From Cheilinus undulatus (lineage: Eukaryota; Chordata; Actinopteri; Labriformes; Labridae), in the NCBI RefSeq assembly GCF_018320785.1, contig NC_054886.1, positions 34,408,110 through 34,472,109 of the forward strand: DNA of 64,000 bases, read 5' to 3'. Every line of letters begins with the position of its first letter. The first letter of the stretch is position 1. The translations under genes and the position numbers were made by a program. Below, piece after piece: positions 31,801 to 44,521 of the stretch. The notes under the pieces were generated by a model. The model saw only the letters and a program-made list of their open reading frames with translations. It had not been told where the DNA came from and made no database searches.

Positions 31801-32019
31801 CAGCCCTTCTTAGAGATCCGACTCACTCAGAAGAACCGACTCTTTTGGCTCTCAGCCAGCTCTTCGTGTAGTTCCACTCACACCAGCATAACAGGGTTCA
31901 TATGTGTGCATCAGTCTGCTCTGAATCTAAAGATGGTCTACAGTGGCATACACTTATGTGGTTAATGCTGCTGTAGAGCCAGAACGACCTTTTTATTAGT
32001 TACGACGTGGATGAAAAAC

Positions 32020-33810
32020 AAGCAAGGGTTAAAAAAAGTGAAAGAAATGTTTAAAAAGTTATATGAATGGGCAAAAAATGTCAAAAGTAGGGCAAAAGAT
32101 TTTGGAAAAAAACGCTGTAAATATGGGCAGTAAGTGGCAAAAAAGGACAAAACATTATTTAAAAAAAGACAAGAATAGGTTAAAAGATGTAAACAAGAAA
32201 AGACTTAGTAAAATATGGCAAAATAGGGTATAAAGCAGCAAAAACAGATTAAAAGTTGGTTGTTGTGGCAAAGGAAGTGGCAAAAATGTTGAAAAGTTAA
32301 AGAAATGGGAAAAACATGGCCAAAAATGGTCAAAAAGCGGCAAGAAAGGGCAAAATGTAAATATGGGCAAAAAGTGACAACAGAAAAAGGGCAAGAAAAG
32401 GGAAAAAAAAAAACACAGTAAAAACTTAGTTAAATGTGGCAAAACAGGCTAGAAAGCTGCAAAAATCAATTAACTGTGGCAAATTAGGTAAAAGGAGTAA
32501 AAATTGGTTATTGGCAAAGAAAGTGGCAAACATGGTCAACATTGTCAAAAAGTGGCAAAAATGTTTGAAAAGGCATATGAATGGGCAAAAGTGTCAAAAA
32601 GGGCAAAACATAGAAAAATGTAAAATTTAAATATGGGCAATAAGTGGCAAAAATGGGCAAAAGTTTCAAAAAAGGGCAAAACATAGAAAGGGGTAAAACG
32701 TTGTTAATATGGACAATAAGTGGCAAAAATGGGCGAAAAGTGTCAAAAAAAGTGCAAAACATATAAAAGGTAAAACATTAATATGAGCAATAAGTGGCAA
32801 AAAAGGGCAGTAAGTGGCAAACATGGGCAAAAAGTGTCAACAAAGGTCAAAACACAGAAAAGGGTAAAACGTAAATATGGGCAATAAGTGACAAAAAAGG
32901 GCAGTAAGTGGAAAACATGGGCAAAATGTAAAAAAAGGTAAAACGTTAATATGGGCAACAGGTGGCAAAATGTCAAAAAAGGGCAAAACATAGAAAAAAG
33001 GTAAACATTGTATATGTGGGCAATAAGTGGCAAAAATGGTCAAAAAATGTCAAAAAAGGGCAACAAGTGTCAAGAACAGGCAGTAAGTGGCAAAAATGCC
33101 AAAAGAGGGAGTGGAATGTGTCAAAAGGGCAAAAGTGGCAAAAAATGGCAAAAAAAGAAGCAAAAAGGGGCAAAAAGGGCAATAAGTGGAAAAAATTGCA
33201 AAAAAGGGGAGCAGAAAGTGTCAAGAACGGGCAATAAGTGGCAAAAATGGCAAAAAAAGGAGCAAAAAGTGTCAAAAGGGCAATAAAAAAGGGGGCAAAA
33301 AGTGTCAAAAGGGCAATAAGTGGCAAAAATGGCAAAAAAGTAGCAAAAAGTGTCAAAAGGGCAATAAGTGGCAAAAAAAGGCAAAGAAAAGTGGCAAAAA
33401 GTGGCAACAAAGGGCAAAAAATTGTAGAAATGGGTAAAATGGAAATAGGACAATAAGTGGCAAAACAGGCAAAAAGGGTAAAAAAAAATAAGTGCATAAA
33501 GTGTCAAAAACAGCAAGAAGAGGTAAAAAAAAATGTGAAATAATTTAGTTAAAGATGGCAAGATAGAGTATAAGGCAGTAAAAATAGATTAAAAGTTGAA
33601 AACTAGGTAAAAAGTTGGTAAGTTGGCTAAAGAAGTGGCAAAAATGGTCAAAAAAGGGCAAGAAAAATTTAGAGTGGCAACAAGATCTCAAATGCGCTTA
33701 AAGCAGCAAAAATTGGCCGAAAGTGGCAAAAATGAGTGAAAAGTCTCATCCATGGGCAAGAAGTGGAAAGAAATGGGCAATTAGTGATAAAAAAAAAAGC
33801 CATGCCACCT
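32020..33810. repeat. 1.8-kb degenerate GTGGCAAAAA array
   Basis: Units such as GGGCAATAAGTGGCAAAAAT and AGTGTCAAAAAGGGCAAAAC repeat continuously. At 32600-33060 a longer period of roughly 60 bases is seen (ATATGGGCAATAAGTGGC). Open frames of up to 174 aa on both strands are composition artefacts. Confidence 0.88.
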
Positions 33811-34964
33811 CTCCTCACAGAGATGGTAAAGGTAGAAAAAAGCCTCAGACCTGAGGTTTCCAGCAGCGGCGGCGGCGGGCCGAGCGCATGACCTCACTGT
33901 TTCCACCGCAGCAAATGTCACACAAACACTAACGGGACTGTAGAGGATCATGGGAACTCTGCAGCCAGTGGTTCACACTCAAACGGAGCAATGCTGAGCT
34001 CCATCATCCTAAACCACCAAATGGAGCCGCAGAGAGCAGTGTGGGAACTGCTGACTCAGCGAGAAGTGACCTCAGACTCTGTTCAGGAGAGTCTGAGCAT
34101 GAAGAAAGAGACAGGACGAGAAATTCAGATTTTTTACAGCCAATCAGGACCAAGAAGGACAGGAAGAATAACTCCTAATAAGACTTTTAGGACCTCTTAT
34201 ATAATTAATGTTGAGATGAATAAACAACGGTGTCATCTGCGTAACAACATATCCAAACTGTTTTATACATGAGCCAGGATTTAAGAGAAGACTGCCATCA
34301 TCTCAAACTCAGCCTCATCACTTCTGTAACACACATGAAGGCTCTGGATGCCTCTAGATGGACGCCACAAGCTGTGCATGATGGGTAATTTACTGCTGTG
34401 TCTCACTGAGGACTAAAGCTTAGTCTTTTTCTTCTCCTGGTCTCCTCTAATGAAAGAAAAGAAGGGGCTTTCAGGGATTAAGGGTAGATTATGGAGCAGT
34501 CCCACACAGAGCGGCCCCCTGCTGACGAGGCTTACCCGGTGTTGAATGACGGCAGGATGATGACATTTAGCCGGCGACCCCGACTGAGAGCGAGTGAAAA
34601 AAGGTGAATGGAGCCGAGTGACGGGGTCTGACCGCTCAGTGTTTGTTAAAGTTCTCCAGCAGGGAGGGAGGAGATTATAGGGGATAAACCCCACAGATTA
34701 TCACGAACAAAAAGAGAAATTAGCAACAGTTTACAGATGATACTGCCCTGCCTTCTTCACCGCTCACAGTCTCATTTAGTGACAAACTTCAACACTTTAG
34801 GAGACTAGAGGTTCTCTTCAGCTGTAGACAGGCCGACCACAGAGCTGATGAACTCTACAGACCCTCAAAGCTCTGACTGATTTAGCAACTCTTATGTGTG
34901 TGGGGTTATTAGCATTAGTGCTAGCACCCTGGCTAACAGTTTCCTCACATGAAAGCTGAAAAGT
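33811..34964. other. intergenic DNA, no gene seen
   Basis: Contains a CGG-rich patch (33862-33880) and otherwise mixed sequence between two oppositely oriented arrays. Short frames lack any recognised motif. Confidence 0.4.
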
Positions 34965-34984
34965 TTGTCTAAACTGAAGTATGT

Positions 34985-35181
34985 CCTTTTTTTTTTACTT
35001 TTATGCCCTTTATTTTTGCCAATTTCTGCCACTTTTTTTCCCATGTTTGATGCTTTTTGCAACTTCTTTCCCTATTTCACATTTTTGTACCCATTTTTTA
35101 ACTTTATGTTTTGCCATTTTCCCCCCTGTGGCACTTTTGTCCATTATTGCCATTTTTGTCACTATAAACCCGTTTTTGACC

Positions 35182-35212
<31 letters not shown>

Positions 35213-36440
35213 ACTTTTACCACTTTCTGAACATTTTCTGGCACTTCTTATTTCCACTTTTTACTCATTTTTGTTGTTTTTGCTCTATTTTGCAACATTT
35301 TAACCATTTTTGCTATTAAATAACATTTTTTACCGGTACTTGCCTATTTTTGCCACTTCTTCTTGCCACTACCGGCCTGTTTTTTGCAACTTTTTCCCTA
35401 TTTTATCTTTCTTACCCATGTTTTTACTTTTTGTTTTGGCCCATTGTTACCACTACTTTGCCACTTTTGTCCATTTTAATTTCTTTAACCCACTTATAAT
35501 GCTTCTCCCTCCCTTTTCCACCACCTCTTATATCCAATATTTACCCTTTTTTGATGCTTTTTGCCCCATTTTCTCACTTATTTCCCTACTTTGTCAATCT
35601 AAAATCCCTTTTCACCACTCAACAACCCCCCCCCCCCTTATTTTGCTATGTTTTGAACATTTCTGCCACGTCTTGATTTCACTGTTCACCCATTTTTGTT
35701 GTTTTTGCTCTATTTTGCCACTTTTCAACCTTTTTAGCTACTGGATAACAATTTTTACCAGTTTTTGCTGCTTCTTTTTGCCACTACCAGCCTGCTTTTT
35801 GATGCTTTCTGCAACTATTTTCCCCATTTTATCTTTCTTACCCATCTCTTTACTTCCATTACTATGGCACTTTAGCCATTTTAACCATCTTACTCACTTT
35901 TAACATTTTTTATGCTTCTTCTTCCCTATTTCGACACGTTTGAACATTTCTGCCACTTCTTAATTCCTCTTTTCACCAACTTCTGTTGTTTTTTTGCTCT
36001 ATTTTGCCACTTTATAACAATTTTTGCTATTATATATCATTTTTTACCAATTTTTGCCACTTGTTTAGCCACTACCAGCCCGCTTTTTGATGCTTTTTGC
36101 AACTTTTTCCCTATTTTATTTGTTTTATCCATCTTTTTACTTCTTGTTTTGGCCCATTTTTGCCGCTACTTTGCCACTTTTATCCATTTTATTTACTTTA
36201 ACCCACTTTTAATGCTTCTTCCTCCCTATTTTTCCACTTCTCAAGCCACTATTGACCAATTTTTTCATGCTTTTTGCCCCATTTTCTCATTTATTTCCCT
36301 ACTTTGTCAATCTTAAATCCCTTTTGACCACTTAACAATCATTTTTGGCACTTTTTTGCCCATTCTGTCACTTCTGTGTGCCATTATTGGACCATTTTAT
36401 TGGTCTTTTTTCATAGTCTTTTACCTTAACGTTCATTCAG
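34985..36440. repeat. 1.45-kb TTTTTGCCAC array, inverse of the 32-kb array
   Basis: Degenerate units such as TTTTTGCCACTTTTACCCATTT-like phrases, with about three longer-period copies of TTTTGCTCTATTTTGCCACT. A C-run followed by (CA)n lies at 35179-35214. It ends with TTCTGTCATCCTGACATTTC as in the 14891 array. Confidence 0.85.
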
Positions 36441-39067
36441 TTCCTTCTTCTTTCTTTTCTGTCATCCTGACATTTCTGCTCAGCTCAGCCTAGCCGACAT
36501 TACTTATCATTATTATCAGGCCGACATTACTCTCCTGAGGGTATCTATCAGGGATTATTGACTGGCGCCCCAGGGGGCCACATTGGGGCCCACATTGGGG
36601 CCCCACATCTTCCCATCTGGCCTCCAGAACATTGTCAGGTTTAAAGGAAATAAAGGTTTGTTTTTTTAAATTCTCCATACAGCTATTTGAAAACCCCAAA
36701 CAACTGAGATTGAAACATTTTCATCAGGAATGGCTTAGTTTTGCTCATTTTTCAGAAATCCACCTGTCAGCCATTCTTAGCAAGTGTAATTCATCAGAGG
36801 TGGGAATCTTTAGGCACCTCACGATTCGATTCTTAATCGATTATTGATGCATTTTGATGCACTCGTCTTTTTCTTACACTTCTGTTGTTCTCACTGTCAA
36901 ACATGATACAAACATTAGATTTGTGTTTAGAAAAAAGAGATACATTAATTTTCCACTATCCTCTAATAGAAGATGTGTGTAGACTGGAAAATTTCAGTTG
37001 CACTGAACCAAAGATAGCAGCATCCTTGTAACATTTCTGAAATTATAAACATAAAAGTGTCCTTTTCCACAGATGAACAGCTGGGTATCTAAACCTTGCT
37101 GTTATGTGCTGCGTGTCAGATTCCCCCTCTTTGTTCCGGCAGCTGTGTTGTCTTCAGATTTGAGATGTTCTGGACCAGTTGTTGGTCTCCAGCGTTCTGG
37201 TAATCACAGCACAGTTCTGGAGGGAAACTTTGGCTTTTCTTCTGCAGATGTTTGGGACGACCTTTGAGATCTTAGAGTTGTATTTTTCCAGCTCTTACGT
37301 GCCAATAGCTATTGCTGTAAACAGTATAAATCTGTGCTTCAGTTGCATTTAAAAATGATGGTTGTCATCAAAAAGTCTGATTTTTTTTACATGAATGATT
37401 GACGATGTGATTGAGCTTCTGTACAGTTGAACTTTGAGCGTCTTCATCTGCAGACGAAAACAAAGATGGCACCACCAGAGCGTCTCCAAAAGAAAGAATG
37501 ACAGGAACGAATGAGTGGTGATAAAAACAGAGAGAATAATGATGAGAAGTGAAGAACGATGTGCTTCCAGCGATCGTTTATCTCCTTTTCTCTTCCCTGA
37601 CATCAGACGGGAGCTGTGAATGTGTGTCCGTCTCTCAGAATCAAACAAAGACGGCGGAGCGATGACAAACGAGGCCGAGGACCTCCTGCAGCTCGCAGAG
37701 ACGCGCTCGTTCCCATGCCGTCAGTTTAAGATGAATGAATTTTTCATCCTCAGCTTGTCCGTGCACAAAGCTGGTCAGAGTTTTAGATTTCAGCCTTAGA
37801 GATGATGGGATTACCTTTACAACTTTCAAAAGTTCTGCATCAGTCTGGCATTTAGACCTGAGATGGGGAAAAAAAAAGCACAGACTATAGGAAAAAGGCG
37901 CTTCTTAATGTCGACAAAGAGGCGGAGTACAGCAACAGAACGGCAGTCTCCATGCTTCTGTGTGTGTGGAAATCTCTGAGGTAGTCTGAGAGCTCAGAGA
38001 ACATTCTTACATGATTGCAGACTTATAGCTTTGACGGAGAGGGCTGAGATGGGAGGGGGGCCCCCAAAGACAAACACAGGGGTCTCTGTGTCGCTGCTGT
38101 CAACGCCTTCTGCTGCTCGGCTTCCTGTGACAAATTTTCCCGGTTAACAACACTGAGGAAACCCTCAGACTCTCAGTAATCCAAACCAGACACTGCTCAT
38201 AAAAATATCTTTAATCTCTTCAGTTCAGTATCTACAAATCGTACAGGGATTAATGCATTTAGTGATTTTTTTAAAGCAAAAAGATCAAGCACCAAAAACA
38301 AATTCATGTTTCATGAAAGAAGGCAGGAGTTTAACGTGTAAACAGTTGGCTTTTTGTGTTGTCAAGGCTTTTAATCTCATCAGATCTTTAGTTTTATACT
38401 CCATGGTCTTTGTAGATTTATAAAGTACGGCAGTTATAAGATAAAATAAGGCTAAAGTCAAGTGTTGCTCCCTTTAATAAACCTACACAAAGATGAAAAA
38501 GAAGCATGTCATGCCATCATGTCCAGAAACTTCATAAGAAACAAGACAGAGCTGAAACTATGGACTAAACATTGATTAATGCACCGAGGGTTTGGTTCAG
38601 TCTTCAGAAAACAAAATGTTTGAATATGTAGGGGCATACATCCACAGATTTAAGAAGCAATGCAGGGTTGTGCACCCTGAATTCGCAATTGCAACTTGGT
38701 ACAACCCCCGTCACCCCGGTTACGAGCTCGTAGCATGCAGAAGACATTCAACTCGGGTGGGACGTCAACACGTCGTCCAACATCCGACTTTCCATGTAAA
38801 TGAATGCAGCACGAGTGCGCCTCTCTTGGGAAAACAACTCTAACCGGTAAACTCTCTTGGGGAAAAGAGTGTTGCATCTCAACATAATGACATCAAAATA
38901 CTCAGATCTGCAAAAAAACAAAAAAAGCAATATTCATGGTGTCTTAGGGCTTCTGTTGGTTGGACTTTGTGGACACTTGTAGAAACGAGAATCAAAGGGA
39001 GGATATATTCTTTATAAACTCTTAAAACACCTTTACAGTCACTGCATGTTCATATGAGACCTTAAAA
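36441..39067. other. intergenic DNA between lrat and the AtuA-like gene
   Basis: A repeat-like fragment at 36790-36860 (GGTGGGAATCTTTAGGCACC, TCACGATTCGATTC) resembles the end of an interspersed element. Several short frames (37073-37267, 37349-37829) show no motif or splice support. No gene is called. Confidence 0.4.
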
Positions 39068-39708
39068 CAGTGTTACTCAACCCTGCTCCATGAAAGAGGC
39101 AAACTGTTGAAAATCACCTTTGCAAGAGCCACAATCTAAGTGGTGAAAAGTGACCAAAAAATAAGTTAAAGGTGCCAAAAATTGGTCAAAAAATGGGCAA
39201 AAATCAGAAAAAAGGTGGGAAAATGGGATAGAAGTGGCAATTAGTTGCAAAAGGCAGCTTAAACGGGCAAGAAGTGGTAAAAATAGGCATAAAGGGGCAA
39301 ACACTTGGGGAAAAGTGGCAAAAACAGTCCAAAGGTAGCAAAAATTGTACAAAGAATGAGTGAAAAGTGAATAAAATGGGCTAAAAACAAGAAATACTGG
39401 GAGAAAAGTGGTAAAAATGGGTGAGAAGTGGGAAAAAATGACTTACTGGTTGCAAAAGTGGCAAAACTGTGCCAAAAAAATGAGTGAAAAGGGATGAAAA
39501 TGGGCAAAAATCAGCAAAAAGGTGGGAAAATGGGAAATCAGTGGCACTTAATTGCAAAAGGCAGATTAAATTGGTGAAAAGGGGCAAAAAAATGCAAAAA
39601 GTAGGATAAAAGAGTCAAACAGAAATGTCACAAATGGAAATAATGTTTCAAATTTGGACATAAAAGAGTCACAAATCACCACAAAGAGCCAAAGGCTGAG
39701 TATCACTG
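39068..39708 (+). mobile_element. hAT-type non-autonomous element with exact 8-bp TSD
   Basis: Termini CAGTGTTACTCAACCC and CTGAGTATCACTG are flanked by the exact direct repeat CCTTAAAA at 39060-39067 and 39709-39716. The interior is a GTGGCAAAAATGGG-type array. This is the clearest member of the family in the window. Confidence 0.92.
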
Positions 39709-41715
39709 CCTTAAAAGAATCAACCAAAGGTTCAGGCAGCCAAGTTTTCACAAGAATCTCTTGGATGCTTGTGTTTTCTTGTGATTCGAGGTGTAAAAGT
39801 GGTGGTTCAAATCTACCAAAGGAATGAGCAACTTATGAAGGAGGCACTTGAACGCTTTGCTTCCTAAGCCTTGGACGACCTGCTCCCGTCCTGGCGTCGA
39901 CCAATGTCGGATGCCTTTTGGCTAGTTAGGTTGATCCTGACTGATTAATTCAAACATTTTAAAAGCAATCCCCAGAGGTCACGTGGTATTTGGCCACTAC
40001 TCAGCCAGCATGTCCATGTGGGCTACAGTATGGGTCCCAAGTGGGTTTGTCCATGGGTTCCATGATTGCCCATGTGAACCGATCAGCCCATAAGAGACCC
40101 ATATGGGCCCCGTCTAGAGATCCTTGTGATTGCCCATGTCTACTACAAGTAGGATCTATCTTGGATCTCCAGAGATGGGGCCCCTATGGGTCTCTTAGGG
40201 GCTGATCCATACTTGCAATTCACATGGGCAATCACAGATGGGGCTACCAAGGGGCTAACGAAAGGCTTAGATGATCTCCCAGAAGCAACCCATACATCTA
40301 TTAAATAACATTCAGTTCAACACTGTTGAGAGTGGTTCATTTGCCTCCTTCCTCACTTTAAAGAAAGACGAAACCAAAAATGCTCGAGAGGATGGACCAG
40401 AGGAAGTCAGGAGGATCAGTTGGAGATTAAACGCCTGGAAAAAGCTCAGAAAACCCAGCTTATTCTCTAAACTTTAGCTCAGACCAAGGTATGGACATAG
40501 ACATGGTCTGAAAGAGCATCCAGTAGGCTAAATAAAGCCAACAAGGGCATGTGTAGAAATCCCCACACTGGAGTGCTTGGGTTGGACATCAGACGGCCCG
40601 TGTTGTTGAGGTTTCTCTCTGAAAACATTCCACAGTGACTAAGTTTTCCTCCAACTAATTAATGACAGTCTTGAAATATTTCTTAGGAATCACAAGGTCA
40701 GGGTTTGAGAAGAAGCAATATGCAGGGCAGATGTTGGTTCAAACATTCATGGGCCTCATTAGGATGTGATTGTATTTCCACATTTCCATGTAATAAGTGG
40801 GTTGTGGTTTTCTTCTTCTCTGGCGGGAATTTACTGCCTTCATTTCAACACCTCGGCGAGCAAATCTGACCACTATAATGTTGTCTTTCAGATGTTTTCT
40901 GTTTATTTCTCTGGTGACATGGCCCTTTATTGAGGGCTGATTTATACTCATGCTAGGAGGGGCTGCTTTTGTTGTTGTTCTACATCTAAATTGCTTGGTT
41001 ACTGATTAATGTGGCTGTTGATGTCGGGCTCAGCCATTCAGAGATGTACTTTTTATTTCAAGTGTTGGAGATTTTGCAGCTAAACCACCAAAGTCACAAA
41101 GATGCCAAAGTCAAGGGTCAAAGAAGAAGACGGTTGATCTCGGGAATCTCTGCCAGGGAGGAGTCTGGGCCTTTTCTCTCCTTCACTATGAAAGCGATCT
41201 TCAACAGCCCGCGGGGGACGATTTGGGGAAATAGGGGATATGATTCAGAGGAGGCAGGATGGGTTTTCAGCCGCGACGGAAGCTGTGGCTCTCGTCTGGT
41301 TGCAATTACGGATAAACACGAGACAGTCCAGAGAGCCGGTTTGGTGGAAGGAGAGCATTCCTGCGGAGCCGGGTCGTGTCGGGGTAAATCAGTTGGCTGG
41401 CATAGACTCGACCTGAAGCCGTCACGTGCATCCGCTCGTGCCTGACTGGAGGTAAAGAAACCAGAATCGCCACAACTCCTTGTTGGGGAAGTCAAAGGTC
41501 AGGTGTCACTTCCTGGAGACTGTCCCTTCTGAATAATGGACCTCATTCACTGACAGAAGAACCATGAACAAAACCTAGAGAGCACTCCTTAACTACAAAT
41601 CAGCACTGAAATGTTTAACTATCATTTTTAGCTATTACTACTTCTGACTGGTGATTGATTCCTATTTTAGACTTCAGCCTACATAATCCAGTTAGTCCTG
41701 ACTAAACTCCAAAAC
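39709..41715. other. intergenic DNA with a CCCATRTGGG-rich stretch
   Basis: At 39990-40260 phrases built on GGGCCCCATATGGGTC and GATTGCCCATGTG recur in both orientations. A 144-codon open frame at 41011-41445 has no recognised motif and is not called. Confidence 0.45.
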
Positions 41716-42240
41716 ACATTCATACTGATGGCCCATAACTACAACCAATGTAGACTGATAGTAGGAGCCGGAACAAGTCCATAATTAAAGTCAGTATAGA
41801 CGGATATTTATGGCCAGTACAGTTGAAAATACTGAGCCACATAGGCTGATATTTATAGCCGAAATATGCTGATACTAACGACTGACAGAGGTCGACATTA
41901 ACAGGTGATAGACTGATAAATATAGCTGATACAGGTTCAAATTTATAACCAATATAGACTTTTACTTACAGCCGATATGGACCAATATTTTAGCTGGACA
42001 GGCTGGTATCTGAAGCCGATATCAGCTGAAATTTCCAGATAATATAGGCTGAAACTTTCCTTCAATACGGCCGATATTAACAGACAGGATAAGCTGATAT
42101 TTTCAGTTGTAGTTGGGCTATGGGCCTATATTTACATCTGATACATATCGGTTGTAAATATCAGCAGGAATGTTCATATTAGCCATAACAATCAATGAAC
42201 TTTTTATGCCTGTATCTGCCTATACTGACAACATGCTGAT
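41715..42240. repeat. degenerate tandem of GCCGATATAGGCTGATATTT-like units
   Basis: Units of about 20-40 bases with GGCTGATATTTA and CCGATAT recur about a dozen times with many differences. Confidence 0.6.
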
Positions 42241-42779
42241 AATATTGTGCATCCTCCCTCAAGCATCAGTCATGCTACATGAGTGGTTGCCATGGTTGCT
42301 TCTCTTCTCCTAGGTGGAGTTGTAGACCGACTTTTTCCATATTGTCCCCTAACGTACTGGACTGAGGACATAGACGAGTGTGCTCAGGTCTTACTAATGT
42401 GACGGGGGGGGGGTCAATCTGTTCTAATATGAAACACCCGCAGGCCCTCTGTGTCCCAGCAGGCTTTGCAGAGAGAAATGGCTGCTTGAAAAACACAATC
42501 AAACTCACAGGTTTGATGCAATGAGAGATGGTGGCCGCTGCTCTTGTACTGATGTAGAATAAAAAAAGAAAGCTGTTAAATGTGGATTTTGCCGAGCATT
42601 TTGGGTGGTTGACCAGGTATCGATGTTCTAGACATAAGTATGTCTTGTTCAGGAAATTCTCTTGTGACTGTTTTTTTTTTCTTCTCATACAACTATAAAA
42701 TCATCAGATCATATTCTGGGGTGATTTCTTTCCTCCTTGTTTCCAGCCTGTGGCTATTAAGAAAGTCGAGTAATGGGTT

Positions 42780-44075
42780 AAAACTGATTACTGCTTTCTG
42801 CCTTAATTGGCCACTTTCAACACATTTATACCACTTTCAACCCATTCTTACCACATTCCACCATTTTGCCACTTCTTTTAGCCAATGTTAACTAATTTTT
42901 GCTACCTTTTATCCATTTTTGCAACTCTAATCCCATTTTCACCCCAATTTTGGGAAAAGTGGCCAAAAGTAGGTAAAAGTGGGTTGACAGCAGCAAAAAT
43001 GGGCAAAAAGCAAAACAAACAAACAAACAAAAAAAAACAGTTATGAGTAGAAAAATATTGGTAAGAATAGGTTAAAAGAATACGTTAAAATAGGCACAAC
43101 AGCAAGAAATGGTAACAAAAGTCACAAATAGAATGGGCCAGAGTGGGCTTTAAGAGGCAAAACCTCTACTTAATTCAAGTTTTCTTTCCAAATTTTTGTC
43201 TGATATTTATGAGTTTTGTACTCATTATAGAAAATTTGATTTAAAAAAAACCAAATAAACCAGCTTTTGAAACACTTCTTGCCTATGTTTGCCCATTTTG
43301 ATTCAATTTTTGTTCATAAAATGTCAAAAAAGTGGTAAAAATAGGTGAAAGTGGCAAAAAGGGCAAAAAACAGCAAAAACTTTACTTAATTAAGGTTTCC
43401 TTCCCAAACTATACCTAATATTCTAGTTTTGCACAAAAAATAGAAGATTTGTTTACAAAACCTCAAATAAATTGGCTTTTGGACCGCTTTTCACCCATTA
43501 TTTTTGCAACTTTGCCAATTTAGACCCCCATTTTTTTGGCAAAAATGAGATAAAAGTGGTAAAAAAAATAGTGTCAATAATAGGTGAAAGTGGCAAAAAG
43601 AGCAAAAGGCAGAAGGAACTGGTTACAAGTCACAAAAATATGGGCCAAAGTGGCAAAATAAGGCAAAAAGCAGCAAAATGGGTTAAAAGTGGCCAAAAAG
43701 GGGAAAAAAGCAGCAAAAAAATCACTTAATTCAACTTTTCAACCCAAATGTTTGCCTGATATTTGAGCTTTGTACACAAACTAGAAAATTTGTTGACAAA
43801 CACTCAAATAAATTGGCGTTTGGACCACTTTTCCACCATTTTTTTTCCAACACTCTGCCAATTCAGACCCACTTTTTTATTGCAAAAATTAGATAAAAGT
43901 GGCAAAAAAATAGGCAATGATGGGTAAAAAAGGCCAAAAAAGGAGCAAAAGGCAGCAAAAACGTCACTTAATTCAACTTTCCTACCCAAATGTTTGCCTG
44001 ATATTTGAGCTTTGTAAACAAAATAGAAGATTTGATGATGGAAACCCAAATAAACCGGCTTCTGGGCTGAATAAT
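42780..44075. repeat. GCCAC/GTGGC array with longer-period copies, 3' of AtuA-like gene
   Basis: The block ACTTAATTCAACTTT, CTGATATTTGAGCTTTGTAC, AATAAA, TTGG recurs at about 43168, 43383, 43723 and 43966, spaced about 215-340 bp. Between the copies lie GTGGCAAAAA units. It lies downstream of the AtuA-like stop. Confidence 0.7.
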
Positions 44076-44446
44076 AACCCTCATCAGCTGATAATGACAA
44101 CCTTTAGTTGTGAAATGTTCCTAAAAATTCTGAGAGGTGTTTCTTTCTCTTCAAGGTGCTTCAGGTGATTTAAAGAGTTAAAGTTGTCCTTGTAAACCTG
44201 ATGAAAGCATTTTTACTTCCTGGATGCTTTGTTGTGGGTCTCAGTGAGGATTTGATTAGACTTTGAAGCCCAGTAAGGTTAGGTTTATAAAATATCAGCT
44301 TCATTTTGTTTTTGAGGACCTGTTAAAGGTAAAGTCTTGTTGACATGATTCTCCTGTGTTCGAGTCGAGATAAGCATCTCTTAAAGTCTCCTGTAGTCCA
44401 GCTCTCTCCGCCGTTACCTCCTGCTGTCTTTGAGTGTCTCTGTCTT

Positions 44447-44521
44447 TCAGTCGACCAGTGATTTGAGGTCGGGGAGTCCTCGTAGCTTCAGGTCCAGCAG
44501 CATCTGACCATAAGCTTTGCC
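44447..44521 (-). CDS. AtuA-like exon H (last coding exon, stop)
   Basis: Acceptor TGTTTTCAG, 24 codons and TGA. It encodes GKAYGQMLLDLKLRGLPDLK and a short tail. The phase-0 join to exon G and the GKAYxQMLL motif fit the family. Confidence 0.88.
   Translation of the reverse strand, partial: GKAYGQMLLDLKLRGLPDLKSLVD

Noticed and set aside
32155-33561. Several overlapping frames of 83-174 aa on both strands
   Set aside because: Products of the GTGGCAAAAA array; composition-driven lack of stop codons.
34965-36316. Plus-strand frames up to 197 aa, superficially like membrane proteins
   Set aside because: The Phe/Leu/Pro richness comes from TTTTTGCCAC units; no consistent start context or homology.
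41011-41445. 144-codon plus-strand frame with balanced composition
   Set aside because: No recognised domain, overlapping antisense frame of similar length, no splice or promoter evidence; could be conserved non-coding DNA.
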